A stretch of 64,000 nucleotides of DNA from positions 62,001 to 126,000 of the forward strand of contig CADBAG010000004.1 of the NCBI GenBank assembly GCA_902792635.1, read 5' to 3'. The DNA is from an uncultured Prevotellaceae bacterium (GTDB lineage: Bacteria > Bacteroidota > Bacteroidia > Bacteroidales > Bacteroidaceae). Below, piece after piece: positions 43,289-50,680 of this stretch; position 1 is the first letter of the stretch, and each line of letters begins with the position of its first letter. Position numbers and translations under genes: made by a program. The notes beneath the pieces are model-generated. The model was not told the DNA's origin, made no database searches, and saw only the letters and a program-made list of their open reading frames with translations.

Positions 43289-44312
43289 TCAACGTAGGGG
43301 CGGCCCTTCTGAAGAACGCTCCCTTTGCCAGCCGGTCTGCCACACTCTTTACTCGCTCCCGCATAGCAGCATATTCCTCGGGCGTGATGGCGGCAAGGCG
43401 CGAAGCAAGGTCGCGGAGCGAGGAGATCGTGATACCCACACCCTCCTGCTCGATCAGCGGCGCCAAGGCGGCCTCTTTCCAGATAATGACGGGAAGACCG
43501 GCACGGAGATAGAACGATACCTTATGCGGACTGTTGACCTTCAGATATTCACCGAAGGAGCCCGTGCAGGCATCAAGGCTGTCACCATCCCACACAAGTC
43601 CGAAGTCGCCGCCCACACTGCGGATGAACGCATCGGCAGGCTGGAAACCGTGAAAGACAAAACTCTTCTCTTCCTTGAGCGACGGCATCTTGTCGCCATT
43701 GCCAAAGATATGAAGTTCAAAGCCATGGATGAAAGGCGGCAACTGCAAAAAGAACGCATTCTTGCGCATGGCGAGGCTCCCCGCATAAACGACGTGATAA
43801 GGCTCTTCCTCCTGACGCTGATAAGGCTCAGGCTCTGCCGGCGAACGATAATCGAAGAAGCCTAAGGCTCCCACAGGCTTCTTCAATCCTTGAGCTACGA
43901 GCCACTCCTTCATCTTCTCATTGGAAGCAATGATATAATCGGCATTAGACAGACGACTGATCTCCTGAGGGACCGTCAGCTTCCTCCTGCGGAAAGATCC
44001 TAAGTCATGGATGAGCGCTACCACATGAGCACCCTTCGCGTGCGCCATGTGGCAGAGAAAAGAGAAGTATTTCTTTACGGGATATTGGAGGACAAGCACA
44101 TCACCCCGGCGAAGCGTGGCCACAGCCTTGAGAACACTCACCAAGTCGTAAAAGAAGATGAAGATCCCATTGCCGCCGATGCGCTGCGGGAGTCCGACAT
44201 TCCGGAATCCCATCTCGTCCATTGTCTGCTCATTATCCGTCTTGGCTTTATTACCCGCAGATGTACAGTCACGATAACACCGCGACAGATAAACCATTCT
44301 TTTTGCTTCCAT
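43212..44312 (-). CDS. Glycosyltransferase with repeat-derived C-terminal tail
   Basis: A 366-residue GT-B-like enzyme: VYLSRCYRDCTSAGNKAKTDNE, VALIHDLGSFRRRK, IIASNEKMKEWL, VVYAGSLAMRKN and the late HKVSFYLRAGLPVIIWKEAALAPLIEQEGVGI. It resembles the galactofuranosyl- or beta-1,6-type transferases found in LPS clusters. The stretch RRAAPTLINTLL and everything after come from a half copy of the 30-bp repeat plus antisense reading of the GT8 3' end, so the last ~40 residues appear acquired. Start codon overlaps the yoeB stop (TAATG). Confidence 0.8.
   Translation of the reverse strand: MEAKRMVYLSRCYRDCTSAGNKAKTDNEQTMDEMGFRNVGLPQRIGGNGIFIFFYDLVSVLKAVATLRRGDVLVLQYPVKKYFSFLCHMAHAKGAHVVALIHDLGSFRRRKLTVPQEISRLSNADYIIASNEKMKEWLVAQGLKKPVGALGFFDYRSPAEPEPYQRQEEEPYHVVYAGSLAMRKNAFFLQLPPFIHGFELHIFGNGDKMPSLKEEKSFVFHGFQPADAFIRSVGGDFGLVWDGDSLDACTGSFGEYLKVNSPHKVSFYLRAGLPVIIWKEAALAPLIEQEGVGITISSLRDLASRLAAITPEEYAAMRERVKSVADRLAKGAFFRRAAPTLINTLLPSLSDTVCSSDGGGSIDGRS
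43293..43308. repeat. Half copy of the GGGCGGCC hairpin repeat
   Basis: CGTAGGGGCGGCCCTT, only the left arm, at the junction of the convergent GT8 and GT genes. Confidence 0.7.
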
Positions 44313-44587
44313 TATTTATCTCTATAGTGCCCCTCGATCTGAATAATGATGACCGTAACTGTATCATCGTGGATATCGTAGATCAACCTGTCATGGGCTG
44401 AGATTCGTCTGGACCACGTGATACTACCCATCCCAATAAGAGCCTCGGGATGACCAAGGCCCTCCTTAGGATGCTGCTGCAAATCCAATAAGATCTTTAC
44501 AAATTTCTTATAGAGATTTGGATTAGACTTCTTCCACTTGCTGATAATTTTATCAGTAGCATTAGCAAAGACAACGTTGTATATCAT
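44312..44587 (-). CDS. yoeB: Txe/YoeB family mRNA interferase toxin
   Basis: A 91-residue RelE-fold toxin that cuts mRNA in the ribosomal A site. Conserved features are KWKKSNPNLYKKFVKILLDLQQHP, EALIG, TWSRRISAHDRLIYDI and the terminal EGHY, which includes the catalytic Glu/Arg/His set. The antitoxin gene lies upstream with ATGA overlap, and the stop TAA overlaps the ATG of a glycosyltransferase gene downstream. Confidence 0.92.
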   Translation of the reverse strand: MIYNVVFANATDKIISKWKKSNPNLYKKFVKILLDLQQHPKEGLGHPEALIGMGSITWSRRISAHDRLIYDIHDDTVTVIIIQIEGHYRDK

Positions 44588-44835
44588 AATGATTCAAGAT
44601 GCTTAAGCAGTTCTTCTTCATTATGACAAACTGTGCATTTACCCTCTTTCACTTCCTGCCTTACTTTCTCAGCAAAGGCCAATAAAGAATTAGAGGGAAC
44701 GGCATCGTTCTCTTTAACCGGGATAAGCTCAACATCGCCTTTTCTTGAGGTTACTATAACTCTCTCACCCTTATGAGCCATATCAATATACCTGCCTTGA
44801 TTGGCTCTGAACTGTGTACTTGTAATGACTGTCAT
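44584..44835 (-). CDS. yefM: YefM/Phd family antitoxin
   Basis: An 83-residue DNA-binding antitoxin: MTVITSTQFRANQGRYIDMAHKGERVIVTSRKGDVELIPV is the Phd/YefM N-terminal fold, and the C-terminal tail binds YoeB. ATG 44835 is chosen because the -7 box TATCTTTG at 44860-44867 lies inside a longer in-frame version. The operon continues through yoeB into a glycosyltransferase gene. Confidence 0.9.
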   Translation of the reverse strand: MTVITSTQFRANQGRYIDMAHKGERVIVTSRKGDVELIPVKENDAVPSNSLLAFAEKVRQEVKEGKCTVCHNEEELLKHLESL

Positions 44836-44859
44836 GGCATTAAGAATTGATGTATATCG

Positions 44860-44867
44860 CAAAGATA
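44860..44867 (-). promoter_or_regulatory. -7 box of yefM-yoeB
   Basis: TATCTTTG on the minus strand, 24 bases before the start codon; excludes an upstream start at 44862. Confidence 0.65.
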
Positions 44868-44892
44868 CGACTTCTTTTAGATTCCCACAACT

Positions 44893-44938
44893 TTTGCCGC
44901 GATTATTTTGCCGACATTATTTTGCCGACATTATTTTG
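44893..44938. repeat. Three 14-bp direct repeats overlapping a promoter
   Basis: TTTTGCCGCGATTA, TTTTGCCGACATTA and TTTTGCCGACATTA follow each other and end in TTTTG, the -33 element of the next promoter. They lie between the divergent yefM and LPS-kinase-like genes. Confidence 0.75.
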
Positions 44939-44965
44939 TTCTCCAATGGAAAAGCATTACCTTTG
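44934..44965 (+). promoter_or_regulatory. Promoter of the LPS-kinase-like gene
   Basis: TTTTG at 44934-44938 and TACCTTTG at 44958-44965 are 19 bases apart. The start codon at 44973 is only 8 bases on, so the mRNA is probably leaderless. Confidence 0.7.
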
Positions 44966-44972
44966 CAAGGAT

Positions 44973-45734
44973 ATGGTAAAGATGCTACTTCTCAACGACC
45001 GCTATCATTCGATGCAGGACTTTCTCCTCGGCCTTCCCCCACGTATGGACGAGGAAGGGGAGCGTGTCTATGACGGCAAGCGGAACCTCATCAAGCGCTT
45101 TCTCTTGCCTGACGGGGAGCCGCTCATCGTGAAGCGTTATCACCGCCCCCGTTTCATCAACCTCTTTGTCTATTCCTGGAACCTGCGCCAGCCGAAGGGC
45201 ATACGCGCCTTCCAGTATGCCACGATCCTGCGAAAGCACGGCATCGGCACACCGGAGCCCATCGCTTATATGGAGGATCGCAGCGGGAGCCTGCTGAGAG
45301 AGAGCTGGCTCATCACCACCGAATGTCCCTACAAGCATCTGCTCTATGAGATGGGAACGGCGGAGCCTGCCGTCTACGAGCCCGTAGCCAAAGCCCTCGC
45401 TGCCTTCACGGCTCACATGCACGAGGAAGGTATCGTACACAAAGACTTCTCCCCGGGGAACATTCTGTGGGATAAAGATCAGAACGACAACATCGTATTC
45501 TCTCTTGTCGACATCAACCGCATGTATTTCGGCCCGGTGGATATCCATCGCGGCTGTGCCAACTTTGCACGTCTGTGGGGACCAAAGCGTTTCATCGAGT
45601 TGCTTATCCGCGACTATGCCCGCCTCCGCCATCTTGATGAAGCCGAGGCTCTCCGCATCGCTTTCGCAGCCCGCGAGAAGTTCTGGACACGGTATCAGCG
45701 ACACCACGAGATACCATTCCCGTACGAAAGATAA
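44973..45734 (+). CDS. LPS kinase-like protein (Kdo/heptose kinase fold)
   Basis: A 253-residue eukaryotic-type kinase fold: NLIKRFLLPDGEPLIVKRYHRP (with the ATP-binding Lys), then the catalytic loop GIVHKDFSPGNILW (HxDxxxxN) and the metal-binding Asp in LVDINRM. Such proteins phosphorylate Kdo or heptose in the LPS inner core. It sits in a cluster of glycosyltransferases and is followed after 3 bases by a GT4. An ATG at 44982 is an alternative start. Confidence 0.85.
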   Translation: MVKMLLLNDRYHSMQDFLLGLPPRMDEEGERVYDGKRNLIKRFLLPDGEPLIVKRYHRPRFINLFVYSWNLRQPKGIRAFQYATILRKHGIGTPEPIAYMEDRSGSLLRESWLITTECPYKHLLYEMGTAEPAVYEPVAKALAAFTAHMHEEGIVHKDFSPGNILWDKDQNDNIVFSLVDINRMYFGPVDIHRGCANFARLWGPKRFIELLIRDYARLRHLDEAEALRIAFAAREKFWTRYQRHHEIPFPYER

Positions 45735-45737
45735 TTT

Positions 45738-46862
45738 ATGACTATGAATATAGGATACGACGCCAAGCGCATTGTGCGCAATGGAACAGGACTCGGAAGC
45801 TACGGACGCACACTGATCAACAGTCTCAGTGCCGTTGATACGAAGGACACCTTTCTGCTCTATGCTCCCGACAAGGGACGCGACGACCTGCGCTCGCAGA
45901 TCGTCCTGCGGCCCAATGTGCACTTCTGCTATCCATCGCATCAGGTCAGCGGCATACGAAAGGCCTTGTGGCGAAGCCATGGCATCGTGAAAGACCTCGT
46001 GCGCGACCACGTCGACCTCTATCATGGCCTTTCCGGAGAACTGCCCATCGGTATCCACAAAGCCGGCATACGCTCTGTCGTCACTATCCATGACCTCATC
46101 TTCCTCCGTCATCCGGAATATTACAACTGGATCGATGTGCAGATTTATAAATGGAAGTTCTTGCAGACACTGAAGGAAGCCGACCATATCATCGCTATCA
46201 GTGAATGTACGAAGCGTGACATTCTTTATTACAGCGATTATCCCGAGGACAAGATATCAGTGATTTATCAGAGTGCTGCGCGGCGGTTCACGAATAATAC
46301 TAAGGAAGAAAACACCACGATTCTCAAAGGTTTAGGCGACCGCTACATCCTTCAGGTCGGAACCATCGAGGAGCGGAAGAACGCCTTGGAGAGTGTAGCA
46401 GCACTCGAAGACCTTCCGAAGGATATTCACCTCGTGCTCGTGGGGCGTCAGACCGCTTACACGGAGCAGCTTCTGCGCTATGCGCGTCAGCACGGCTTGG
46501 AGCCACGGCTGCATATCCTCAGTGGCGTGAGCGATGACGCCCTGCCGGTGCTCTATCACCATGCCTCCTGCTTCGTCTACCCCTCGCGCTATGAGGGATT
46601 CGGCATCCCTATCATCGAAGCCATCCAGTGTGGGCTCCCCGTCGTGGCAGCTACCGGCTCCTGTTTAGAGGAGGCTGGAGGTCCTGACAGCCTCTATGTC
46701 TCGCCCGATGATCCTCATGCCCTTGCCGAAGCCGTCCTCACGATGCTCAGCCGCACCGACCGCGCCGACGTCATCGCCCGCAGTCAGCAGTATGTCCGCA
46801 GGTTCGAAAACAACAGTGTGGCGGAAGAGGTGATGAAGGTGTATAAAGGCATTATACATTAA
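45738..46862 (+). CDS. Glycosyltransferase family 4
   Basis: A 374-residue GT-B enzyme: NIGYDAKRIVRNGTGLGSYGRTLINSL, VVTIHDLIFLRHPEYYNW, the donor-binding ILQVGTIEERKNALESVAAL and VYPSRYEGFGIPIIEAIQCGLPVVAATGSCLEEAGG with the conserved E-x7-E. It transfers a hexose or deoxyhexose, probably to LPS core or O-antigen by context. It is the second gene of the LPS-kinase-like unit. Confidence 0.9.
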   Translation: MTMNIGYDAKRIVRNGTGLGSYGRTLINSLSAVDTKDTFLLYAPDKGRDDLRSQIVLRPNVHFCYPSHQVSGIRKALWRSHGIVKDLVRDHVDLYHGLSGELPIGIHKAGIRSVVTIHDLIFLRHPEYYNWIDVQIYKWKFLQTLKEADHIIAISECTKRDILYYSDYPEDKISVIYQSAARRFTNNTKEENTTILKGLGDRYILQVGTIEERKNALESVAALEDLPKDIHLVLVGRQTAYTEQLLRYARQHGLEPRLHILSGVSDDALPVLYHHASCFVYPSRYEGFGIPIIEAIQCGLPVVAATGSCLEEAGGPDSLYVSPDDPHALAEAVLTMLSRTDRADVIARSQQYVRRFENNSVAEEVMKVYKGIIH

Positions 46863-47110
46863 TCCGAAAGATGCCCATGATAAAGATCCTCCGAAGGAAA
46901 GATAAGATCCCAATTCTTTCCCCACACAAGGAGCCCATTCTCCACCTTGAATTTCTTAAACTTAGGCTCTTTCAAATATGAATTATATTGTGGATGTGGG
47001 TGTTTTCTAATGAACTCACCCACATTTACAGTCTGCTCCTTTCCATCCGAAAAGGTGATCGCTACAGAGAGCGGACTGACGTATGTTGCCGAAACTATCT
47101 TAGGAACCAT
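46859..47110 (-). CDS. DUF2442 domain protein
   Basis: An 83-residue protein with the DUF2442 pattern: PKIVSATYVSPLSVAITFSDGKEQTVNV and a C-terminal WGKNWDLIFPSEDLY. Such proteins usually sit next to DUF4160 partners and may be toxin-antitoxin related; no DUF4160 gene is present here. It overlaps the stop of the convergent GT4 by 4 bases. Confidence 0.85.
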   Translation of the reverse strand: MVPKIVSATYVSPLSVAITFSDGKEQTVNVGEFIRKHPHPQYNSYLKEPKFKKFKVENGLLVWGKNWDLIFPSEDLYHGHLSD

Positions 47111-47180
47111 CTTATTTTATCTTTTTAGTAATATTAGTAGAACGGATTGCCTTCTTCAGAACAAAGAAATGGTTCTTCTC

Positions 47181-47503
47181 TTTTTGAGTTGATAAGTGCC
47201 TCGGAGAGGCACACTCTGCATAACCCCAGGCAAGGAGCGTAGCGACGCAGCCTGGGGATTATAGACGGCGCTTGGATACCTGACGTCCAGCCTCGGAGAG
47301 GCTGACTGCGCCTTGGCGCACTATTTTGACGTATGATAAAACCTTCAGAGACATAGCGCACTTCGTGCAATCTGCCTCTTCGAGGCAGAAGGTCAGGTGT
47401 CACACTCCATCCTAACAGACCCCAGGCTGCGTCGCTGCGCTCCTTGCCTGGGGTTATGTAGAGTCAGCCTCTTCGAGGCTGTGTCACGCTATCAACTCGA
47501 AAA
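47181..47503. repeat. Hairpin-cassette element C2 with 14-bp terminal inverted repeats
   Basis: Ends are TTTTTGAGTTGATA (47181-47194) and its near complement TATCAACTCGAAAA (47490-47503). In between: GTGCCTCGGAGAGGCAC; CCCCAGGC..GCCTGGGG; GCCTCGGAGAGGC; a core with GCGCCTTGGCGC and GCGCACTTCGTGC; GCCTCTTCGAGGC; the second CCCCAGGC hairpin; and a last GCCTCTTCGAGGC. It covers the DUF234-ATPase stop. It is the only content of the 380-base gap. Confidence 0.85.
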
Positions 47504-48832
47504 GCTGAAGAATCTCATATCCTCCATCGTCAAGCCCTTATACTGTATTTTATAGTCGGCATACTGTCCTGTGGCCTTGAGGAACACATCGGCCTTCTGA
47601 TGAAGCAGATCCATATCGAGCTCCTTCCGCTGACGCTTGACCTCAATGAAATCAACGGTCTGGGAGAGATCATCCGCTGCAATGATGTCAATCTCATTCT
47701 CGCCTTTACGGTCATACCAGTTGCCCATACGCGTATAGCGGCCTGAATCCTTAAGCACATCCATGAAATATTGTTCAAGGATCTTGCCACTGTAAGTGCG
47801 ATAATCGCGGAAGACGAGTGTACGGAGCTTGTCGAAAGCGCCTAACTCAACCATATAATCGTAACGGTAGATAAAACGGAACCAGAAGCGGAGGAAAATA
47901 TCATCGAGCTCATAGCGCACGCTCCGCGTCGATGACTTGGCAAAGAGTGGCCGATGGCGTGTGATGATGCCATAGTCGTTTTGAAGTTTCGTCAGATAGC
48001 CGCCTATCTCCATCTTCAGCATGTTTTCCATATCGCTCCGCGTCGTATGACCACGCGCAATAAGGGAGAGGATAGAAAAATAAGTACCATAGTCCTTACC
48101 GAACTCTTCGATAAGCATGCTCTTGCCCTCATCGAGGAAAGGAGAATCCGGACTCAGCACATGATTGATCATCTTTTTCCATGTATAGCAACCGCTGTCC
48201 ATCAACAACTCAGCATACTTAGCCACGCCACCTGTAAGCAGATAAAAAGCAAGCAGATCCTCCGACGTGTACCGGGGATGATAGTCGTAGAGAATCGTGG
48301 ATAGTACCTCTGGACGAAACTGCCTCACAGTGAGCTGATGAGTCTGACGGCCAAACAACGGCTCCTTACGGTCGCGGAAGAGCTTATACATCAACGAATG
48401 GATGGAACCGCAGACCAACAGGTTGATATGACTCCCGTCCTTCTGAAGATCCCAGATACGCTGCATATCGGAGAAGATACTTTTGTTGACACGAAGGAAA
48501 TCCTGAAACTCATCGATGACGAGCGTAAAGGAACGTTGATGCGAAAGGCGCATGAGATAGTCGAAGATGTCTGCAAACTTCGATACGGTGCCTAACATTG
48601 GCACGCCCAACGTCTCTTCAATCTGCGTACAGAAATCTGCACACAACTCTGTCTCCGCCTTGCGCGAAACGAAAAAATAGAGCATCGGCTGATTCTCATA
48701 TGCCTTCAAAAGAAGCATAGTCTTGCCTATACGCCGGCGTCCCGTAACAACGGTGAACTGTGCTGCCCGTTCAGCTGTCTGGCGAATATCGTGCAATGTC
48801 TTGATTTCCTGCTCTCTGTCGTAGAATCTCAT
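47492..48832 (-). CDS. Archaeal-type ATPase, AAA_14/DUF234 family
   Basis: A 446-residue protein: N-terminal P-loop VVTGRRRIGKTMLLLKAY, sensor FTLVIDEFQDFLR, then a winged-helix region and a C-terminal DUF234 nuclease-like domain with NEIDIIAADDLSQTVDFIEVKRQRKELD, a PD-(D/E)xK-type pattern. The role is unknown; this family is common in archaea and anaerobes. Its stop TGA lies in the terminal repeat of element C2. An upstream palindrome precedes the gene. Confidence 0.85.
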   Translation of the reverse strand: MRFYDREQEIKTLHDIRQTAERAAQFTVVTGRRRIGKTMLLLKAYENQPMLYFFVSRKAETELCADFCTQIEETLGVPMLGTVSKFADIFDYLMRLSHQRSFTLVIDEFQDFLRVNKSIFSDMQRIWDLQKDGSHINLLVCGSIHSLMYKLFRDRKEPLFGRQTHQLTVRQFRPEVLSTILYDYHPRYTSEDLLAFYLLTGGVAKYAELLMDSGCYTWKKMINHVLSPDSPFLDEGKSMLIEEFGKDYGTYFSILSLIARGHTTRSDMENMLKMEIGGYLTKLQNDYGIITRHRPLFAKSSTRSVRYELDDIFLRFWFRFIYRYDYMVELGAFDKLRTLVFRDYRTYSGKILEQYFMDVLKDSGRYTRMGNWYDRKGENEIDIIAADDLSQTVDFIEVKRQRKELDMDLLHQKADVFLKATGQYADYKIQYKGLTMEDMRFFSFSS

Positions 48833-48845
48833 AGCTTAACTTTTA

Positions 48846-48869
48846 TTTCCGAAACAGCTGTTTCGGAAA
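48846..48869. promoter_or_regulatory. 24-bp perfect palindrome in the ATPase leader, with adjacent half site
   Basis: TTTCCGAAACAG and CTGTTTCGGAAA are perfect complements with no spacer (48846-48869); a third half site, CAGCCGTTTCGGAA, follows to 48883. It lies between the -7 box (48885-48892) and the ATG, so it could be a repressor operator at the start site or a strong hairpin in the leader. Confidence 0.7.
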
Positions 48870-48884
48870 CAGCCGTTTCGGAAG

Positions 48885-48892
48885 CAAAGATA
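48885..48892 (-). promoter_or_regulatory. -7 box of the DUF234 ATPase gene
   Basis: TATCTTTG on the minus strand, immediately upstream of the palindrome. Confidence 0.6.
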
Positions 48893-48930
48893 CGAAAAGA
48901 AAAAGAAAACAAGAAAGAATGGCAAAAAAG

Positions 48931-49092
48931 TTCGAACTGTACGGTTGAAAATAATTCTTTGGTTAAGTGTGAGTGCCTCGGCGAGGCACAATCTTCCATA
49001 ACCCCAGACTAAGGGAGCGTTAGCGACCGCAGTCTGGGGTTTAGGTTTAACATTACGCACTAACGTGCAGTCAACCTCTCCGAGGTTGGTTC
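48931..49092. repeat. Hairpin-cassette element C3 (truncated)
   Basis: Begins with the family end motif TTCGAACTGTACGGTTG (48931-48947), then GTGCCTCGGCGAGGCAC, a CCCCAGACT..AGTCTGGGG hairpin, GCACTAACGTGC, and finally AACCTCTCCGAGGTT. The right end lies in the GT87 gene and supplies its last six codons and stop. Confidence 0.8.
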
Positions 49093-50255
49093 CGATATTC
49101 CTTCGTCATCATCTCCCAGCACAGGCGGAGCCAGACGATGGTGACAGGCAATGCCTTGAGGGCATAAGGGCGGATAAGGCCGTTGCGGAGGGGAGAGATG
49201 ATAAGGTCACTGTGTGCCATCGTAGTGAAGATGAAGACATAGACCATCAGCGCCACGGCCCACGGTCCCCGCTTCCACGGTGCCGCCGTGTACCACAGCA
49301 CCACACCCGGGATGGCGATGATATAGGTACTGTTCTCGCTGCCTGTGGAGAAGAGCACGACAAACATCAGAACCGAGGCCAACAACGTCTCGCGGAAAGC
49401 CAAGCTCTTCCACTGACCGATGCGCAGATAAGGCAGGAAGAACAAGACCATGGCGGGGATGAGGATCCACAAGTCACTGTAGGTCTCACAGCCCGAGATA
49501 CGCCTCACCATGCCAAGCACGGAGATGTTCTGCTTGATACTCTCAAGGTTCTCGCCGTTCTTCTCCACGAGCGCCGTCATCCAGGCATGATACTGCGAGA
49601 GGATATACTCCGGACTGCTGATGACCATCGGAGCAGCTACGAGGACGACGGTCCACAGCAGGAGGTAGAGGATGAACTTCCGCTTGTGCTTCGAGAAGAA
49701 GAAGAACGCCAGACCCACGATGCCATAGAGCTTCACTACAGTGCCGAGAACAATGAGGAACGCCGCCCACCCGTCTTTCTCTTTCTCGATGAGGAAGAAC
49801 GAGGCAATGATGATCGCAGCAATAGCCGTATTGAACTGCTGCATCATCACCGCATTGAACAGCTCATGGCACGAGAACCAATAGATGAAGATCTGCTGAT
49901 AATGGGTCATCCCACTGTGCCGTACGGCGAGCCACAAGCCTAACACGAGGAAGATGTTCCACAGCAGCATGCCGAGCCACGTCGGCATGACAGCAAACGG
50001 GGCGATGACCAATGAGAACGTGGGGCCGTAGTGGTTCACGTCGAAATAATGCACGGGATCGGGCATGTAGAGGTTCACTTGCTCTACCACATGCCAGAAG
50101 ACATACTTAAAGATAAGGTAGTTGTTACCCCCGGCATGCCCGATGCTCTTGATGCCAATCACGGCGATAATCATCCACAGAGCTAACAAGGTGCGGTAAT
50201 CGCTGAAGAACGGCTTGCCGAAGAACGTACGGCAGCGGGCCATCATATTTTGCAT
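49071..50255 (-). CDS. GT87/DUF2029-type membrane glycosyltransferase
   Basis: A 394-residue protein with about 10 membrane segments. The early HYGPTFSLVIAPFAVMPTW and SCHELFNAVMMQQFNTAIAA loops are typical of GT87-like (ArnT-fold) enzymes that use polyprenyl-phosphate sugars on the outer face of the inner membrane. With GtrA and GtrB upstream it completes a Gtr-type set, so it is the probable final glycosyltransferase. The last residues NQPRRG and the stop come from element C3. Confidence 0.8.
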   Translation of the reverse strand: MQNMMARCRTFFGKPFFSDYRTLLALWMIIAVIGIKSIGHAGGNNYLIFKYVFWHVVEQVNLYMPDPVHYFDVNHYGPTFSLVIAPFAVMPTWLGMLLWNIFLVLGLWLAVRHSGMTHYQQIFIYWFSCHELFNAVMMQQFNTAIAAIIIASFFLIEKEKDGWAAFLIVLGTVVKLYGIVGLAFFFFSKHKRKFILYLLLWTVVLVAAPMVISSPEYILSQYHAWMTALVEKNGENLESIKQNISVLGMVRRISGCETYSDLWILIPAMVLFFLPYLRIGQWKSLAFRETLLASVLMFVVLFSTGSENSTYIIAIPGVVLWYTAAPWKRGPWAVALMVYVFIFTTMAHSDLIISPLRNGLIRPYALKALPVTIVWLRLCWEMMTKEYRNQPRRG

Positions 50256-50260
50256 GGTTC

Positions 50261-50680
50261 TTAATGCTTTCTTTTGAACGTATAAACGAGTTGGAGGATG
50301 AGGAAATTAATAGGCACAACGATGACCATCACGCAGATAGGCGCCAGCCAATGACCCAGGCCTATCCACACAAAGAGGTTCAGCAGCCCCATCTCCAACA
50401 GATAGTTGAGGATATGACTGCCGATGAATCCAGCGAGGTTGCCTTTCCCCGGTTTCTTGCGAAAGGTGAAATAAGTTGTGAGAAAATAGTTCACGATCAG
50501 GCCACACGCGTATCCTCCCGTGTAGGCGATGTTATAGTTGGCGAAGAGCAGGATGAGACAATAGACGCCATAGTGGATGAGCGAACATGTCGTGCCCGTG
50601 ATGCCGAAGCGCACGATGCGCCCCACCTCCTGCCTTACCTTCGGATTCTCACGCCAGTAAGTTTTCAGTCGCTGGATCAT
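50261..50680 (-). CDS. gtrA: GtrA family membrane protein
   Basis: A 139-residue protein with four membrane segments and the GtrA pattern (GRIVRFGITGTTCSLIHYGVYCLIL, ACGLIVNYFLTTYFTFRKKP). GtrA proteins flip a lipid-linked glucose or other sugar to the periplasmic face. It overlaps GtrB by 4 bases (ATGA). Confidence 0.9.
   Translation of the reverse strand: MIQRLKTYWRENPKVRQEVGRIVRFGITGTTCSLIHYGVYCLILLFANYNIAYTGGYACGLIVNYFLTTYFTFRKKPGKGNLAGFIGSHILNYLLEMGLLNLFVWIGLGHWLAPICVMVIVVPINFLILQLVYTFKRKH

Noticed and set aside
44985-46187. 400-codon antisense frame over the LPS-kinase-like gene and GT4
   Set aside because: Runs opposite two well-supported genes and shows no domain; a codon-bias shadow.
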